This document shows, one piece after another, positions 1 through 10,804 of a stretch of 64,000 nucleotides of DNA. Every line of letters starts with the position of its first letter. Within the stretch, counting starts at the first letter, position 1. The notes under the pieces are model-generated. The model worked only from the letters and a program-made list of their open reading frames with translations, was not told the origin of the DNA and did not search any database. A program made the position numbers and the translations under genes. The stretch lies in contig NC_081406.1 of assembly GCF_030272615.1 (NCBI RefSeq), positions 241,429,718 to 241,493,717 on the forward strand. Reading direction: 5' to 3'. Source of the DNA: Cryptomeria japonica. Lineage: Eukaryota > Streptophyta > Pinopsida > Cupressales > Cupressaceae.

Positions 1-289
1 AATTTCTTTACAAAATCTCATAGTCATATCTTGCATCTGATTCTTCATTATACAGTTATCTTGTCTCAGTTGGTTCACCAGATCATTAAGAGTTTCCTTT
101 TCATCTTCCTCATTCTGCATCTTTTCACAAAGTTCTCTTCTTTTATTCCTTGCAATAGTGAAATTATCTTGAAGACCTCGAATAATATCCTGAGTAGCCT
201 TCAAATCATCTTCAAGTTTGATATTCTTCACCTTTTTCTACATCATAGTCTGAAAGAGTTGTTTCCAGTTGCTTTCTCAAGTTTTCCAT
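1..289 (-). pseudogene. Gag-like coiled-coil fragment of minus-strand Sirevirus-type Copia element
   Basis: Read on the minus strand, an ATG at 289 opens a short frame (begins MENLRKQLETTLSDYD). A one-base shift near 230-245 leads into a second frame that stays open to the window edge. The product is rich in K, E, D, Q and L with a heptad-like pattern (for example LEDDLKATQDIIRGLQ), as expected for a coiled coil. It lies just downstream of a tRNA-Met primer site at 347-358, where gag begins in Copia elements, so it is called the N-terminus of Gag. Only about 95 codons are visible and no zinc knuckle is in view. The lineage is inferred from the LTR and primer site; the domain itself is not diagnostic. 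Confidence 0.5.
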
Positions 290-346
290 CTCTATCGGTG
301 TCAAGATCTTCCTCAAGCTGTTAGGCTTTTGAAAATAGAGGACCAG

Positions 347-358
347 GCTCTGATACCA
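347..358 (-). other. tRNA-iMet primer binding site (minus-strand Copia)
   Basis: The plus strand reads GCTCTGATACCA; its complement TGGTATCAGAGC is the standard primer site matching the 3' end of initiator methionine tRNA. It sits two bases from the LTR edge at 361 and fixes the element as minus strand, with the internal region toward position 1. Confidence 0.85.
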
Positions 359-360
359 AT

Positions 361-790
361 TGTTAGGATTCCCAAAGATACTGAGAGGGGGGGGGGGGTG
401 AATCAGTATCTGACTGGTAAGATAATTTTCTTGACTTATAACATGAAAAGCAGATCAAAACTATGTACCGGTAAACCAAAAATAATGCAGTACATAAGAA
501 TAGCAATCACAACATAAGAGACACACCATAACACAATATTTTAACAAGGAAACCCTGTGTGGGAAAAACCTCGGTGGGATTTGTGACCCACAATATTCAC
601 TTACTAGCTAATAAGGGAATATTAATGTTTACAATAGGGGCCTACACATGCAGGAAGGCCAAGTGCCTAGATCTCACTGCTCAATTACAAAAGAAGTCAC
701 ACTCACTTACAAAATTGGATTATACAAATCCAATGTCTTGTAGTGCTTCAGATCAGCATCTACTATGCTAGTTTCAGTACCGGTTTAAAG
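361..790 (-). repeat. 5' LTR fragment of minus-strand Sirevirus-like Copia
   Basis: The plus strand starts TGTTAGGATTCCC, so the LTR in its own sense ends in ...CCTAACA directly before the primer site. A run of 12 G lies at 387-398. A segment at about 550-590 (GGGAAAAACCTCGG and neighbours) is the complement of the GTTTTTCCC...GGGTTTCC block also seen in the plus-strand Sirevirus LTR near 11060. The distal end is not found; similarity fades near 790, so this is a truncated LTR. The right boundary is approximate. Confidence 0.6.
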
Positions 791-1055
791 TAATTTCCAA
801 TTGTAATATTAAAGTATTAATTCATTTAAGATTTCGTGTGTTTACTTTGAGAAGAATTCCCTTTTCTACAATCATAAAAGATAGTTACAATATGAACTTG
901 GTGCACATACAGTGCTGGCCCATTTTAAGTTTATGTCCCTGGTTGATAACTAAATGAGCCTTTGCCATAGGAAAAGTTAGCTATTTAATAATATTCAATC
1001 TCTCAATTGTGATTTATTACCTAGTTACCATTCCAATTGTGAGGACTAACAATTA
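791..1055. other. Unassigned spacer between Copia LTR fragment and Gypsy A leader
   Basis: No coding signal or repeat is recognised. The 5' LTR of element A should lie here or further left but is absent; homology with element B starts only at the AGATCTGAAAA stretch near 1061 (60437 in B). The 5' LTR of A was therefore lost by deletion or replacement. Confidence 0.4.
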
Positions 1056-2041
1056 TATTAGATCTGAAAAATTGTTTTATTGTCAAATTCAATTTCCTTA
1101 TTTTCTTGTTCAATTTGCAAAATCAAATTTACAAAATTAAGTGGTTAATTATTAAAATCCTAATTTTCAAAAATTATTTTGAACTTGTGCAAAAATTGGA
1201 TTTCCATTTAATTTTCAGATTTGTGATTGTTCTCAGACTTGTCTTCATTCCTACAATTCAAATTTTCAATTTCCCTCCTTTTTCCCAAGTTTAAATTTCA
1301 AAAATTAAGTGGTTAGGTCATAAAACCCTGATTTTCAAATTTAATTGGATTTTGTCCAAAATTTCAATCAATTACAATTCAAATTTACATTTTTAAACAT
1401 TTGCTAAGGTGTCCCTATCCATTAGGTCTAAGCTTTTTCAAATTTACAAATCAATTCCTCTTTTTCTTCAAAACCCTAATAGGGTCCTATTTTCACATTT
1501 GAACATTCATTTCGCCTATCTAGAGATCATAAAATTTACCAATTTTGGGGGGTTAGTTTTAAAATAGTCATAATATTCATCCCTAAAAATTTCAAAAAAA
1601 GTTGGCCGGACCATGTGCGTTCCCACCACAGTCCTCGAATTTTTTCTAAAAATTTTAAGACTGTTATGACTGCATTTAATAGACTAAATCTAGAAGATAG
1701 ACTGATTTTTTTGATTTTTTATCCCTCTAGAATCGAAAATACTTCCAAAATTCAACATTTCAAATTGCAAGACAATTTTTAAATTTAAGAGGTTAATTTT
1801 AATCTGCCCTAATTTTAAAAATTATATTAATTTTAAAATTAAATGGTATTCCCTTGGCCCTAATTTTAAAATTCCAATTTCCTTTGATTTACTCCAAAAT
1901 TATTTTTGAAAATTGTGTCTTTTTCTTTCTCCAACAAAGTTCAAATTGTTTAATCGTTATTTTCTTACATTTTTCATTACTCAATTTTGTAAGCTTTGTT
2001 CCTATAATTCAAAATTCAAAATTCAAACTTTCCCTCTAGTG
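1056..2041 (+). other. AT-rich untranslated leader of Gypsy A
   Basis: Non-coding leader rich in AAATT/CAATTT strings, with a recurring AATTAAGTGGTTA-type phrase near 1134, 1309 and (diverged) 1786. The part at 1560-1710 aligns with 61340-61520 of element B, including a decayed form of the GC-rich block described there. Short ATG frames here are not conserved in B. Confidence 0.6.
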
Positions 2042-3895
2042 CATGAGTTTACCACTATTAGTCCTACCTATACTATCCCCATTAGACAAAGCATTAGAAT
2101 TAAGGCCTCCCAAGGTTTAATTACCAAGGAGATGGAGCCTAATTTGGGTGACTTCTTTAATGAGGATCATGCTAATTCTTCTCTTCCTAATCATGTGCCT
2201 ATTTATCCCATGATGAAGAAGAAGCTTTAACTAGAGTCTTTATAGATCAACTTTCAAAATTGGACAATCAATTTGATAACTTTCAACAATGGATGTCTCA
2301 AGAGTATCCTACTAGTGAATCTCTTCCATTAGTTGAAGGCCTTAAACACATGATTCAAAGTGATAAAAATGGGATTGATATATTGCATGACATTGCACAT
2401 ATTGTTGATTCTAATGTCATGCCTATCAAGAGTTGTGCTGAAACCCTAGGTTATTCACAACCTTGAACATAAGTCAATCCTTCTATTCATTTGACTACTC
2501 GTATGACTATTATTCCTACTTTCACTTCCAACATCATGGCTACTTCAACTCAAAATGTCATTCCTACAGCAATTAGTCATGGGCACATTCCCTCTTCTTC
2601 ATTCAATCCTCCATCTTTACCTATGTCTTCAATAAGTATTCATATCATTCCTCAACCAAATAATGTGACACAAGGGGGCAATTCCTTCAACAAATTTGTT
2701 CCTTCTTAAAGTGTCCCTTTTCCTACCCAATCATCTCCTATGCCTACTTATCATAATTTTCCACCACCTTATTCTCAATCCATACCTTCTTTCAATAACA
2801 TGACACCACCTTCTCAATCAACTATGTCTAACATCAACTCTTCCACGGAAGCAATAATTAACAATCTCGTTCAAACCGTCTCTTCCTTACAACAACAAAT
2901 TGCTTCTATGAATCAATCCAAGTTAAGTGTGCCCACCTTTGATGTTTTGAGCCTACTTTCTCTTGATATTGTTAAAGTTGTACCACCTAAGCATGTGGAG
3001 GTCCCTCAATTAGAACTCTATAATGGAGAAGGTGATCCTCTTACGCATGTCAAAATATTCCAAACCTTGTGTACTGATTTTTCTTACGATCAAAGATTTC
3101 TTACAAAACTGTTTACAAGAACACTAAGAAATAAGGCTTTACAATGGTATTGCTCTTTGCCTTCTTATTATATTACTTCTTTTCAACAACTAGCAAATGC
3201 TTTCACTCAACAATTTCAAAATAACATTGGTCCTAAAATCACTTTGACTCATTTAATGCATTGTAAACAAGGTGTTAAAGAAAAAGTGACTGATTTCATT
3301 GATAGATATAAACATTTGTGTGCTCAAATTTTGTTTCCTATACCTGATAATGATATTCAAAGAATTTTCATTTCTAATTTGAAAAAAGATATTAGGGAAA
3401 AGCTTATTTTGTTTGAGTTTACTTCATTTCCATAGTTGTGCACAATACTCCACAATTATCAATTGGTTGTGAGTCAAATGGAGCAATCCACTCCTATGAC
3501 TCCGGGTGATAAGAGGGAGAGTGTTCAACAACCGTTTGCCAACAAAAAGCTTCATCAAGTTCAATGATACAATCAACAACAACAATGTGAATGCTACAAC
3601 AGGTGTGCCTCCTATTTCTAATTTTTTCAGAAGAGAAAGACAATTTACTTCTTTGAATGAATCTTTACATAGTATGATGTCTTAGTTGTTGCAAATAAAT
3701 GTTATAAAACTTCCTCCTATCAAACCATTTGATCCTTCTAAGGTAGCATCCCCTTATTTTGATAACAATTCCTTTTGTAAATTTCATCATCATCCTAGTC
3801 ATGATACTGAGAAATGTTTTGCATTGAAAAGTAAGATTCAAGATTTGATTCATAATAATGTTATATTTGTGTCATGTGTGAATGATAAGGTAAAT
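2042..3895 (+). pseudogene. Gag of Gypsy A (frameshifted)
   Basis: Retrotransposon Gag, the structural protein that would form cytoplasmic virus-like particles. The start is set by alignment to element B (GTGCATGAGTTT in both), although A lost one T just after the ATG. Further breaks are a shift near 2215, a stop near 2464, another near 2707 and a stop at 3433. The core Gag domain (about 2995-3435) reads ELYNGEGDPLTHVKIFQTLC, then ALQWY and LMHCKQGVKEKVTDFI. Downstream, FCKFHHHPSHDTEKC is the Cys-His motif (C-x2-H-x4-H-x4-C form) that replaces a CCHC knuckle in Tat-type Gags. Serine/proline-rich sequence separates N-terminus and core. The element B copy is almost open, so A is a dead relative. 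Confidence 0.75.
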
Positions 3896-5440
3896 AGATC
3901 AGTAGCTCCTCCTAATCAAAATCTTAATATTTTCATTGATCCCTTGCCTTCTCACACCTCTAACATGATTGAAACTATGCATACTTCTTTCTCTTTTGAG
4001 GAATTCACTTCTATGGCTTTGAAATTAGTGAACATGGTAGAGAAGCAAGACAAACCTAAAGATCCTTGTATTACATTTGATCATAGTGAGACCATTAAAG
4101 CACTCGATGGCCCTTTATACAAAGTTGTGAAGGTTAAGGATATACCTTTTTGTGGTACTCTTGTTGATCCCTCTTGCATGGTTAATGTCATAACTGAGGA
4201 GTATCTTTTCACTTTACGATTGCATATAAACCAATCCATGATAACTCTAATGTAGTTGCGAAGTTATTTGATGGATTCTCTTGTCCTACCATTGGTTCTA
4301 TCACCCTTCTTGTTGAAGTTCATACTAAATCTATGGATGTGTACTTTGTTATCATTCCCTCTTCCGAGCAATTCCGTGTGAATTTGGGCTATCCTTGGAT
4401 ATCTTCCATGAAGGCTATTTCTTCACCAATTCATAAGTGTTTGAAATTCGCTCACAATGGCAAAATCATAGCTATGAACCATAGCATATTTCGACCATCT
4501 GAAAGAAGCCCTGGCGTTCCTATTGATTTCTTTTGGCCTCAGCAATTTCAATCTCTTCCATCAAGGAGCAATGCTCTTTTTCATTCTTATCAAAAATGGA
4601 AGAAGGGTATGATCTTATCCTTAATTCAATCTAGATCCCCGACACTTGATGTTCCTATCATTCTTGAAGATGAAGTTCTTCCCCTCATGGATAGGACTAA
4701 TCTTCTTCCTAAGGAAGACCCTCAACCCATTCCTATGGATGTGTCTATGCCTTCTCCTAAGAAACAAAATAATGTTCCTCCTAAGGTTAGACTCGTACCT
4801 CCTCCTCATGATGGACCTTTTCTCCTTCCTACACCTAACATTCCTCCTTTATATGGTGTAGTTCCACCTTCTTCCTCTTATAGAGAGAAGAGGCCTGCTT
4901 CTCCTCTTGTTCAAAATAAAAGACCTCAACCTAAACCTTCAACTATCAAAGATGAGAATATTCCTCCTTCAATGAATGTTCCTCTTCCTCCTTAGCCTTC
5001 CACTAAGACTCAACAAAATCATTGTGTGAGAGAATGTCGATGAAGACGTCGTATTCAAGCTCATGAAGTTGTCCCTCAAACTATTCAATCTCCTAAAACT
5101 CCAGCAATTGACATGATTCCCTTCTCTCCTAAACAAGATGTTGAACATAAATCTCCTAAACATAAGTTGCAAAAAACATGTGATGGTTTTACTTCTATTC
5201 ATGTGCGAGCTCCTCTTTCTATAAATCTTGATGAGGAAATAGGATAAAATGATATTGATGATGGAAATACAATATTTAATGCTTCTGATAGTGATTATGA
5301 ATATGTTGATGTTGACAAGCATTTATCAGCTGAATTTTCCAAAGCCCTAATCCTAGATTCTAGAGCCGAACAAAGAGACTTACCAAATGAGCATATTCCT
5401 TGTTTGGATCTTGTGCTAGCTCCATCTATTTTCTTGATGT
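3896..5440 (+). pseudogene. Aspartic-protease-like region and proline-rich C-terminus of Gypsy A
   Basis: Continues the Gag polyprotein. The protease-like core has VDPSCMVNVITEEYL at 4163-4207, where Tat proteases normally carry D-[ST/N/G]-G: the Asp is present but the Gly is not. About 75 residues on, LGYPW (4384-4398) stands at the place of the usual LGRPW, followed by IHKCLKFAHNGKI, typical of Tat proteases. A long P/L/S-rich tail follows (about 4650-4990), then, past stops at 4993 and near 5040 and 5245, an acidic tail (SDSDYEYVDVDKHL) fading by about 5440. A frameshift near 4250 separates the two protease halves. Element B has the same two odd motifs, so they belong to the family and did not arise by decay of this copy. 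Confidence 0.65.
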
Positions 5441-6265
5441 CACTCCTTTGGAATGTTTCTCACCTTCCCGAAATAGTGATCAACAAGATTGGGAGGTGGA
5501 TGTCATGCTAGATTAGCAACATTAGCACCATAGATCTTCTCCCTCTCTCCTTTCTTGATCTCTTGTGACCATTCTTCTACATGTATCCCTATTCTTCTAT
5601 TGTTCCCTTAATGTCTATTTGAAGATGATACAAAGCATTTAGATCTTTTCTTGATCTCTTTCATGTTGACTCAAAAGACTCCTTTCTTCCCTTTTTTCCA
5701 AGGAAGTTTCCTTTCTTTGGGGAATGACGATTATTATATGCACATACATATATGATATACATGAGTTGTCATACAACATACTACTGCACCTGAGGAAAGA
5801 AAAACTACCTCATGTTTTGTGTTCATTATCCTTGGGTTTATCCTTTGATTGGGGGCTAAATCCTTGTGATAATGTGCTTCTTTTCTTCTCTATTTGGGTG
5901 TATCCTAACTTAAAGAAATTGCTCCCAATAAGGCATGTGTGAACGCTTTAACATGGGGGCATACACTCCGTTCATACTTTCCTTCATGATACTTAAAGTT
6001 ATTTAGTGAACTTGGCTTTGCTTTGTAATTTTGGTATCCTTGCTTTTCATGACTCAGTGAGGGGAACCTTTCTACTTGCAATCATGGTTTTCCCCTTCTT
6101 GATCTTCCCTTTTACTTTGTTAATCAAATTCGTAAGATCCTAAGTCCACTGGGGGCTTGGCGCATCTTGCCTCCTTGACATGGTAGAATTATTTCAATCT
6201 TGTTTCCTTGTACTTTACCGGTAGTATTGGCATACGCTTAAACTCCCACTAAAGTGGCCGCTAAA
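5441..6265 (+). other. 3' non-coding region of Gypsy A
   Basis: T-rich sequence between the end of the polyprotein and the 3' LTR, with stops in all frames and no RT, RNase H or integrase motifs. It contains three short G-rich phrases (TTGGGGGCTAAA near 5848, ATGGGGGCA near 5955, CTGGGGGCTTGG near 6149). A clear polypurine tract next to the LTR edge is not seen. Confidence 0.5.
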
Positions 6266-6584
6266 TGTAGTGTCTTAAAATTGTGACCCTAGCAATTTTA
6301 CACCACATTAAGGTCCTCATGCATTTGAGATCGAATCCCTAGGCCTAATCGGAGACTGGAGATTTCTCAACCCTGAAACCTGCTTCTCCCCTTGTGTTTG
6401 CACCACCCTGTCTATGCTCTACCTTGGAAAAAAGGGTAGGACAGGGGTGTGGCACCCCTATCCTTACCCTATTTTGGGGCAGGACCCTTTCCTAAGTCTA
6501 CATTGTAGGTTGTGCATTAGGTGGGAAACCTCTCTCAATGTCGGCCCCTGATGAAAATCATCTTCATTAACTCTAATTGTTGAG

Positions 6585-6590
6585 TATAAA
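6585..6590 (+). promoter_or_regulatory. TATA box of Gypsy A LTR
   Basis: TATAAA, at the position matching TATATAAA (59523-59530) in the element B LTR; transcription would start about 30 bases downstream, setting the U3/R border. Confidence 0.5.
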
Positions 6591-6649
6591 TGTTGCATTT
6601 TCCCTCTGATTTGCAAAACAAGAAGCATCCATAAGTTCATGAGATCACG

Positions 6650-6720
6650 CATTCGAGCATTCAAGAGCATTCAAGAGCATTCAAGAGCATTCAAGCATTC
6701 AAGCATCCCTTTCAAGCATT
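6650..6720 (+). repeat. AGCATTCA short tandem repeat in LTR
   Basis: About seven copies of (AG)AGCATTCA, shortly after the predicted transcription start. Element B has a shorter version at 59583-59610. It would lie in R or early U5. Confidence 0.8.
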
Positions 6721-7481
6721 GAGCATCTCAAGTATCCCTTCAAGGCTAGGTGTTGTATTCAAGTCAAGGATTCAACCATTGAAGAGGAGGTCCATTTCAA
6801 CATTCAACGTCATTCAAGCAATTCTATCAACATTTCTATTTGCAACCTCCCTTGAGGTGATTTACAATTCAGTCTTTCATTTACATTTACTTGCCAGTAC
6901 TTTCTTTCATTACTTGGTTAATTCCAAAACTGGTGTTTGACCTGAAGGAAAACCCCCAATCCCAACCCCTTTTCCTCTATTTTTTGTGTGTAGGTTGTAG
7001 GTGCACAGCTGTACTTTCACATTTGGACTCCATTTGTAGAGGCAAAAAAAACACTTTTCATTTTGTGGATTTTTCGGAGGACCTTGTACATTCCTGCCAT
7101 GGTCCAGGCAACTTTTCCTCAAAATCTCAAAGCGACTTCGTCTCGACATTTTATTGCCAGATCCAGGTGCACAGCTTCATCCCATATCCCAACCTTGAGC
7201 TATAATCATTTCTTTGTCACTTTTGCACTTGGTTTCAATACAGAATCCAATCAATTCATTTCCGTTAAAAGAAGAGGGGATCAATTCATCAGCCTCATTC
7301 AAAATTCAATCTTCTTCCTTGGAGGTTGAATCTAGTGAATTCTTCCTCCCCTCGTCCAATGTAATGGGTGAAAAGTGTTTGAAGGGAAATCCCTAGTGAA
7401 ACTCTCATCTCTCTTTAAAGGGAAAGGGTAGCTTTCCTCTTGATCTCTCTTTCACATCATCTTTTCCACCATTACAGTAAT

Positions 7482-8423
7482 GAAGAAAAGAAAGAATATT
7501 AGGTAGAGGAGAAAATTGAGAAAACAGTGCCCAAAGTGACACCTTTATCACTTGACTCTAAGAAAAAAGTTGTTGATTAAGAAGATGATGATGCATTATG
7601 AATCCAAGGAGCCTTGGACATGGATAAATTGAGTTCTGTTGTGTTCATGGAGATTGCAACAGCCATGTAATCCTGCACAAAGAAGAAGAGAATGAAGGAG
7701 CAGCAAAAGGAGGCAGAGACAATAAGAAATGCAGTTGAAATTTTGTCAAGTCTCCTATCGGAGACTGATACTGATAACTTTGCCACACCTTTTGACAATC
7801 TTGGACAACTTGTTTCTAATGTCGGTGAACAAATGAAGACATTTGAAGATGCAACTTATGTTAGTGGTGAGAAGGATTATAAGAAGAAGAGAATAGAGTA
7901 GTTAATTACTAAAATTGATAAAGGGAAAGTTATTCTTACTATCAATAAAGACTATTTGAAAGAGGCACTTGAAAAGGGAGGTAAAATCCTCTCAACTGTT
8001 TCTAAATTTTCATTGTTTTGTGCAAATTTGAAGAAGAAGAGGGAAGAAGCTGAGAAATAACTTGAAGTTCTTAGTGAGTCATTTAAACCCCTTCATGACT
8101 CTGCTATTAATTTTGGAAGAATAGTTGTAGACCTTCAACATAAGATGAAAGTATATGAGTATGAACAAGTGAAGCGAATAAGGTCACTACAGGAATTATA
8201 GACATGGCTGATACCGAAGGTGGAGATCTTGCAACGAGCTTACAAACAAACTAAATTCATTCTTGCTACACCTGAGATGAGCAACATTGATGCAATGGAG
8301 GAGCTAGCCGGACAAACAAAGACACATGTGGAGATTATCGACACAATTTTGGAGACATGGCATAATAATTTGAAACAATTGAAGTCCCATTTTAGTGATT
8401 CTTTTTCTAAGATTGCATTGTAA
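7482..8423 (+). pseudogene. Env-like coiled-coil ORF of Sirevirus (stops)
   Basis: One reading frame runs from 7482 to the stop at 8421-8423 but is broken by stops, including four before 7680, then TAG at 7899, TAA near 8058 and TAG near 8199. No frameshift is needed. The product is hydrophilic and helical, rich in K, E, L and Q (KEQQKEAETIRNAVEILSSL; LKQLKSHFSDSF at the end), consistent with a long coiled coil. It lies between the expected end of pol and the polypurine tracts, where Sireviruses often carry an env-like gene of unknown function. No signal peptide or clear membrane segment is visible. The name env-like rests on position, not on homology to an envelope protein. Confidence 0.55.
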
Positions 8424-8533
8424 AGACATTAACCCTTTCATATCTATATATATGCTATGCAATTTTGATGCAAATTTTGATGTAACATGTATTTATTTTT
8501 CATATCTTTACTTATTTGTTTGGTATTGTTGGC

Positions 8534-8747
8534 AAAGGGGGAGTAATAGTTGAAGAGTCAGTCAAAATTTTGTATGTAAGTATAAAGGGGGACTAATAGT
8601 ATGAGCCTTGTACTTGTTTGAATTTTTTGTAATAGCATGTAATTGCTAAGAGGGAGTGTATGTCATGAAGTCAAGTAAATTTTTGTATTGCACACTTAGT
8701 TGACAAAAATTTTCCTAAGTGTTGCCATCAATGCCAAAGGGGGAGAA
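8534..8747 (+). other. Multiplied polypurine tracts
   Basis: Four G-rich purine runs precede the LTR: AAAGGGGGAG at 8534, AAAGGGGGA at 8584, AAGAGGGAG near 8648 and AAAGGGGGAGAA at 8736-8747, the last directly abutting the LTR. The final one is the likely plus-strand primer. Repetition of this tract is a Sirevirus trait. Confidence 0.8.
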
Positions 8748-9043
8748 TGTTGGCATTTGATAGAACCGATAAAGACTGTTGGTGATAATATGCAACCGGT
8801 AAAGGATTGATTGGTGAATGTGATGAAGAGATTGAGATTCATGTTTGATGACTAAGTTTTGTGTTGTCATTGATGGAAATATGTTTTTGTAGTCATCTAA
8901 GTCTTGGAAGCCAACTAGTAAGGTATAACTGGTACAAAAGATGGTTTATCACTGAACCCATAATTAGGACTTCAACCGATAAATAGAGATAGAGTTGCAT
9001 TCTAGAAACTGGTATAGGTGATTCATGAAGATTTGGATGATGT

Positions 9044-9057
9044 GATTTTAAAGCAAT
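9044..9057 (+). repeat. Left target-site duplication of the retroposon
   Basis: GATTTTAAAGCAAT, repeated exactly at 10328-10341. Confidence 0.9.
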
Positions 9058-10327
9058 GTTTTTTATTAAGGTAAAAACAAGTTTTGAAGGGACTCTGAAA
9101 CCCTTTACAAAATAACCTTACAAGATAAAAGCATTAAGAAACCAGGAGGAACAAACCTAAGAAAAGCCAGCAAAATAACTAAAGAAAACCAGCTAAAGCC
9201 CCAAAAAACAAGCAAAATCCGGCTAGACCCACCTAAAGAAACTAATTAATATTTTTCAGGGCATTAGCCAAGTAATTGCTAATCCCATATAGGTCTTTGA
9301 TATTTTCCCTAAGATTAGGGATCTCCTTAGCAGACGCAACAACAGCTTTCTTAACACTCGCTCTGGTTCTCTTTCCAACTCCACCCGGAGTAGCTTCACC
9401 ATTTCCAATCTCGATAGCATCTTCATTCATGTCGAGGTCCACCACCAGTTTGGGAGAATTGGAATTATCAAGGACCTTTGAGATATCCTCAAGGTTTTTA
9501 GTGACAGCAGACAAGATATTTGTGATAATACCCAGCAAGTTTTCCATCGCCACTTTCCCTTCTTCCAGCAACTTAATCTAAGCAGCCATTTTATTAACTT
9601 TCTCCTCCATTTCCTTCTTCCACTACTTCTGATCCCTGTCATCTTCCTTCCTTTTATCATCCATCCATTTCCCATTTTTCTCCAGGTTCTTCAATAGATC
9701 ATCAGTCCATCTGTCACAACCTAATCTGGCCTCAGAAAGTTTTTTAAGGTTATTCAAGAATAACCCTTCTCCAGTTCTTTCCTTTTCCTCACTCAAACTA
9801 TCCTTTGCCATATCCTTCTCAGGTTCCTTGTTCTTCTCCCTCTCAGAATTCAAATCTTTTTCCTCATTATCCTTGTCATCCACATCCAACATGGGTTGGT
9901 TGTTGTCGTTGCCAGGGCTAGCACTGTGAATTGGGCTATCATTGTCAGACTCGTTCTCACCTTCTTCATGCTCTGCTCCTGTTTCCTCATCTTTCCAGTT
10001 GTCCTCACCCTCTGACTCGTCCGTTTCCATTCAACTGCCCTCTTTTCCAATTTCCTCTGTGTCATTCTTATCTTCATGGACTTTCATCCCAATGGCACTC
10101 TTACTTTTTTTCCTGGAGATAGCCTCCTCCTTGGTAGGTTCCCCTTCCTCCAGCATTCTCTTACCTTTCCCTAGAGCAACGGATAACCTCTTGTTTTCCA
10201 GCATGGCAAGGGTTAATAGTGCTCATAAATGAGCAGCAAAAGCCCACAATGGAGTACCGGATTCAAGGGATTCTTGTTGTGTTTATTGAGGGACCTAGAA
10301 AGGGACCTGAAGAGATAGTAGGGAAGA
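9058..10327 (-). mobile_element. LINE-type (non-LTR) retroposon insertion in Sirevirus LTR
   Basis: A 1270-bp block is bounded by an exact 14-bp duplication. In minus orientation it ends in CCTTAATAAAAAAC, a short A-tail, at the left edge. Variable-length duplications plus an A-tail are typical of L1-type target-primed integration. No RT or endonuclease is present, so this is a 5'-truncated LINE, a non-autonomous partner, or a processed copy of a host transcript carried by LINE machinery. It cuts the Sirevirus LTR and is younger than it. Confidence 0.75.
9242..10204 (-). pseudogene. Charged coiled-coil ORF carried by the retroposon
   Basis: A single minus-strand frame runs from ATG at 10204 to a stop at 9242 (about 320 codons), broken only by a TGA near 10031 and TAGs near 9623 and 9578. 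It needs no frameshift, so it was coding before insertion or shortly after. The N-terminus has a basic patch (SRKKSKS). A very acidic stretch follows (ESEGEDNWKDEETGAEHEEG region), then K/E-rich helical sequence, then a basic C-terminal patch (VGKRTRASVKK) that could be a nuclear signal. No known domain is recognised. It could be a LINE ORF1-like protein or a retrocopied host gene; nothing here decides between them. Confidence 0.55.
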
Positions 10328-10341
10328 GATTTTAAAGCAAT
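10328..10341 (+). repeat. Right target-site duplication of the retroposon
   Basis: Exact copy of the 14 bases at 9044-9057. Confidence 0.9.
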
Positions 10342-10804
10342 ATTGAAGACAGGTATTTGAAGCTATTTTCACAACCGCATTGGCAGATTCAACCGGACAA
10401 GCAATATTTGATGTACAAAGAAGACATTCTGAAGAACACTTAACCAGTAGTGATAAACTCACTTAAATCAGTAAACCGACACAAGATTTGTTTTGTTTAT
10501 TTTCTTATGTTGGTGGCCGACATAAGTAAGCCGTGTAGTTGAAGTTTTTCTATATTCATTGAACCTAGTAAATTATTCCAAGCTTGTAGCCGACTATGAA
10601 ATGTTTATAAAAAGTGTGATGAGTTATGAGTTGGTGTATGTGTGAGATTAGAGGAAATTATTGCAAGTGTGATTGTGTGGTGATTAGGGAAGCTCTATAA
10701 TGAATTTTTGTTGAAGTTTTGAGGATCTGAAGTGGGTCTTATTAGACATAGAGGTGTCATAAGAAGATCATTTCACTATTGTTTTCCTAACAGTTTACAG
10801 CAGT

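Larger units (their letters stand above)
1056..7476 (+). mobile_element. Gypsy element A: Tat-like Gag-protease LTR element without RT or integrase
   Basis: A decayed LTR retrotransposon with leader, Gag, protease-like region and 3' LTR; the 5' LTR is missing. The whole internal part is about 5.2 kb, and no RT (YxDD), RNase H or integrase motif is present between the end of the protein region (about 5440) and the 3' LTR (6266). Gag, the Cys-His motif, the protease-like segment, the leader and the LTR all match element B at 59194-64000. It may be a non-autonomous family or an internal-deletion copy. Element B leaves the window before the place where pol would be, so the two cannot be separated here. 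Confidence 0.75.
6266..7476 (+). repeat. 3' LTR of Gypsy A (1211 bp)
   Basis: Starts TGTAGTGTCTTAAAATTGTG and ends CCACCATTACA. Both ends were fixed by alignment to the 5' LTR of element B (59194-60392, TGTAGCGTCC... to ...CGCTTTACA). Shared internal blocks include AAAACTGGTGTTTGACCT, GGATTTTTCGGAGGACC and TTTATTGCCAGATCCAGG. TG...CA ends are kept. It abuts coding remains of a Sirevirus at 7477, so element A inserted into, or recombined with, that element. Confidence 0.8.

Noticed and set aside
347-358. tRNA-Met-like sequence as a tRNA gene
   Set aside because: Only 12 bases match the tRNA 3' end next to an LTR; it is a primer binding site. The same holds at 14466, 25143, 29900 and 36298.
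7482-8423. True envelope gene
   Set aside because: No signal peptide, membrane segment or cleavage site is seen; only position and coiled-coil character support the env-like label.
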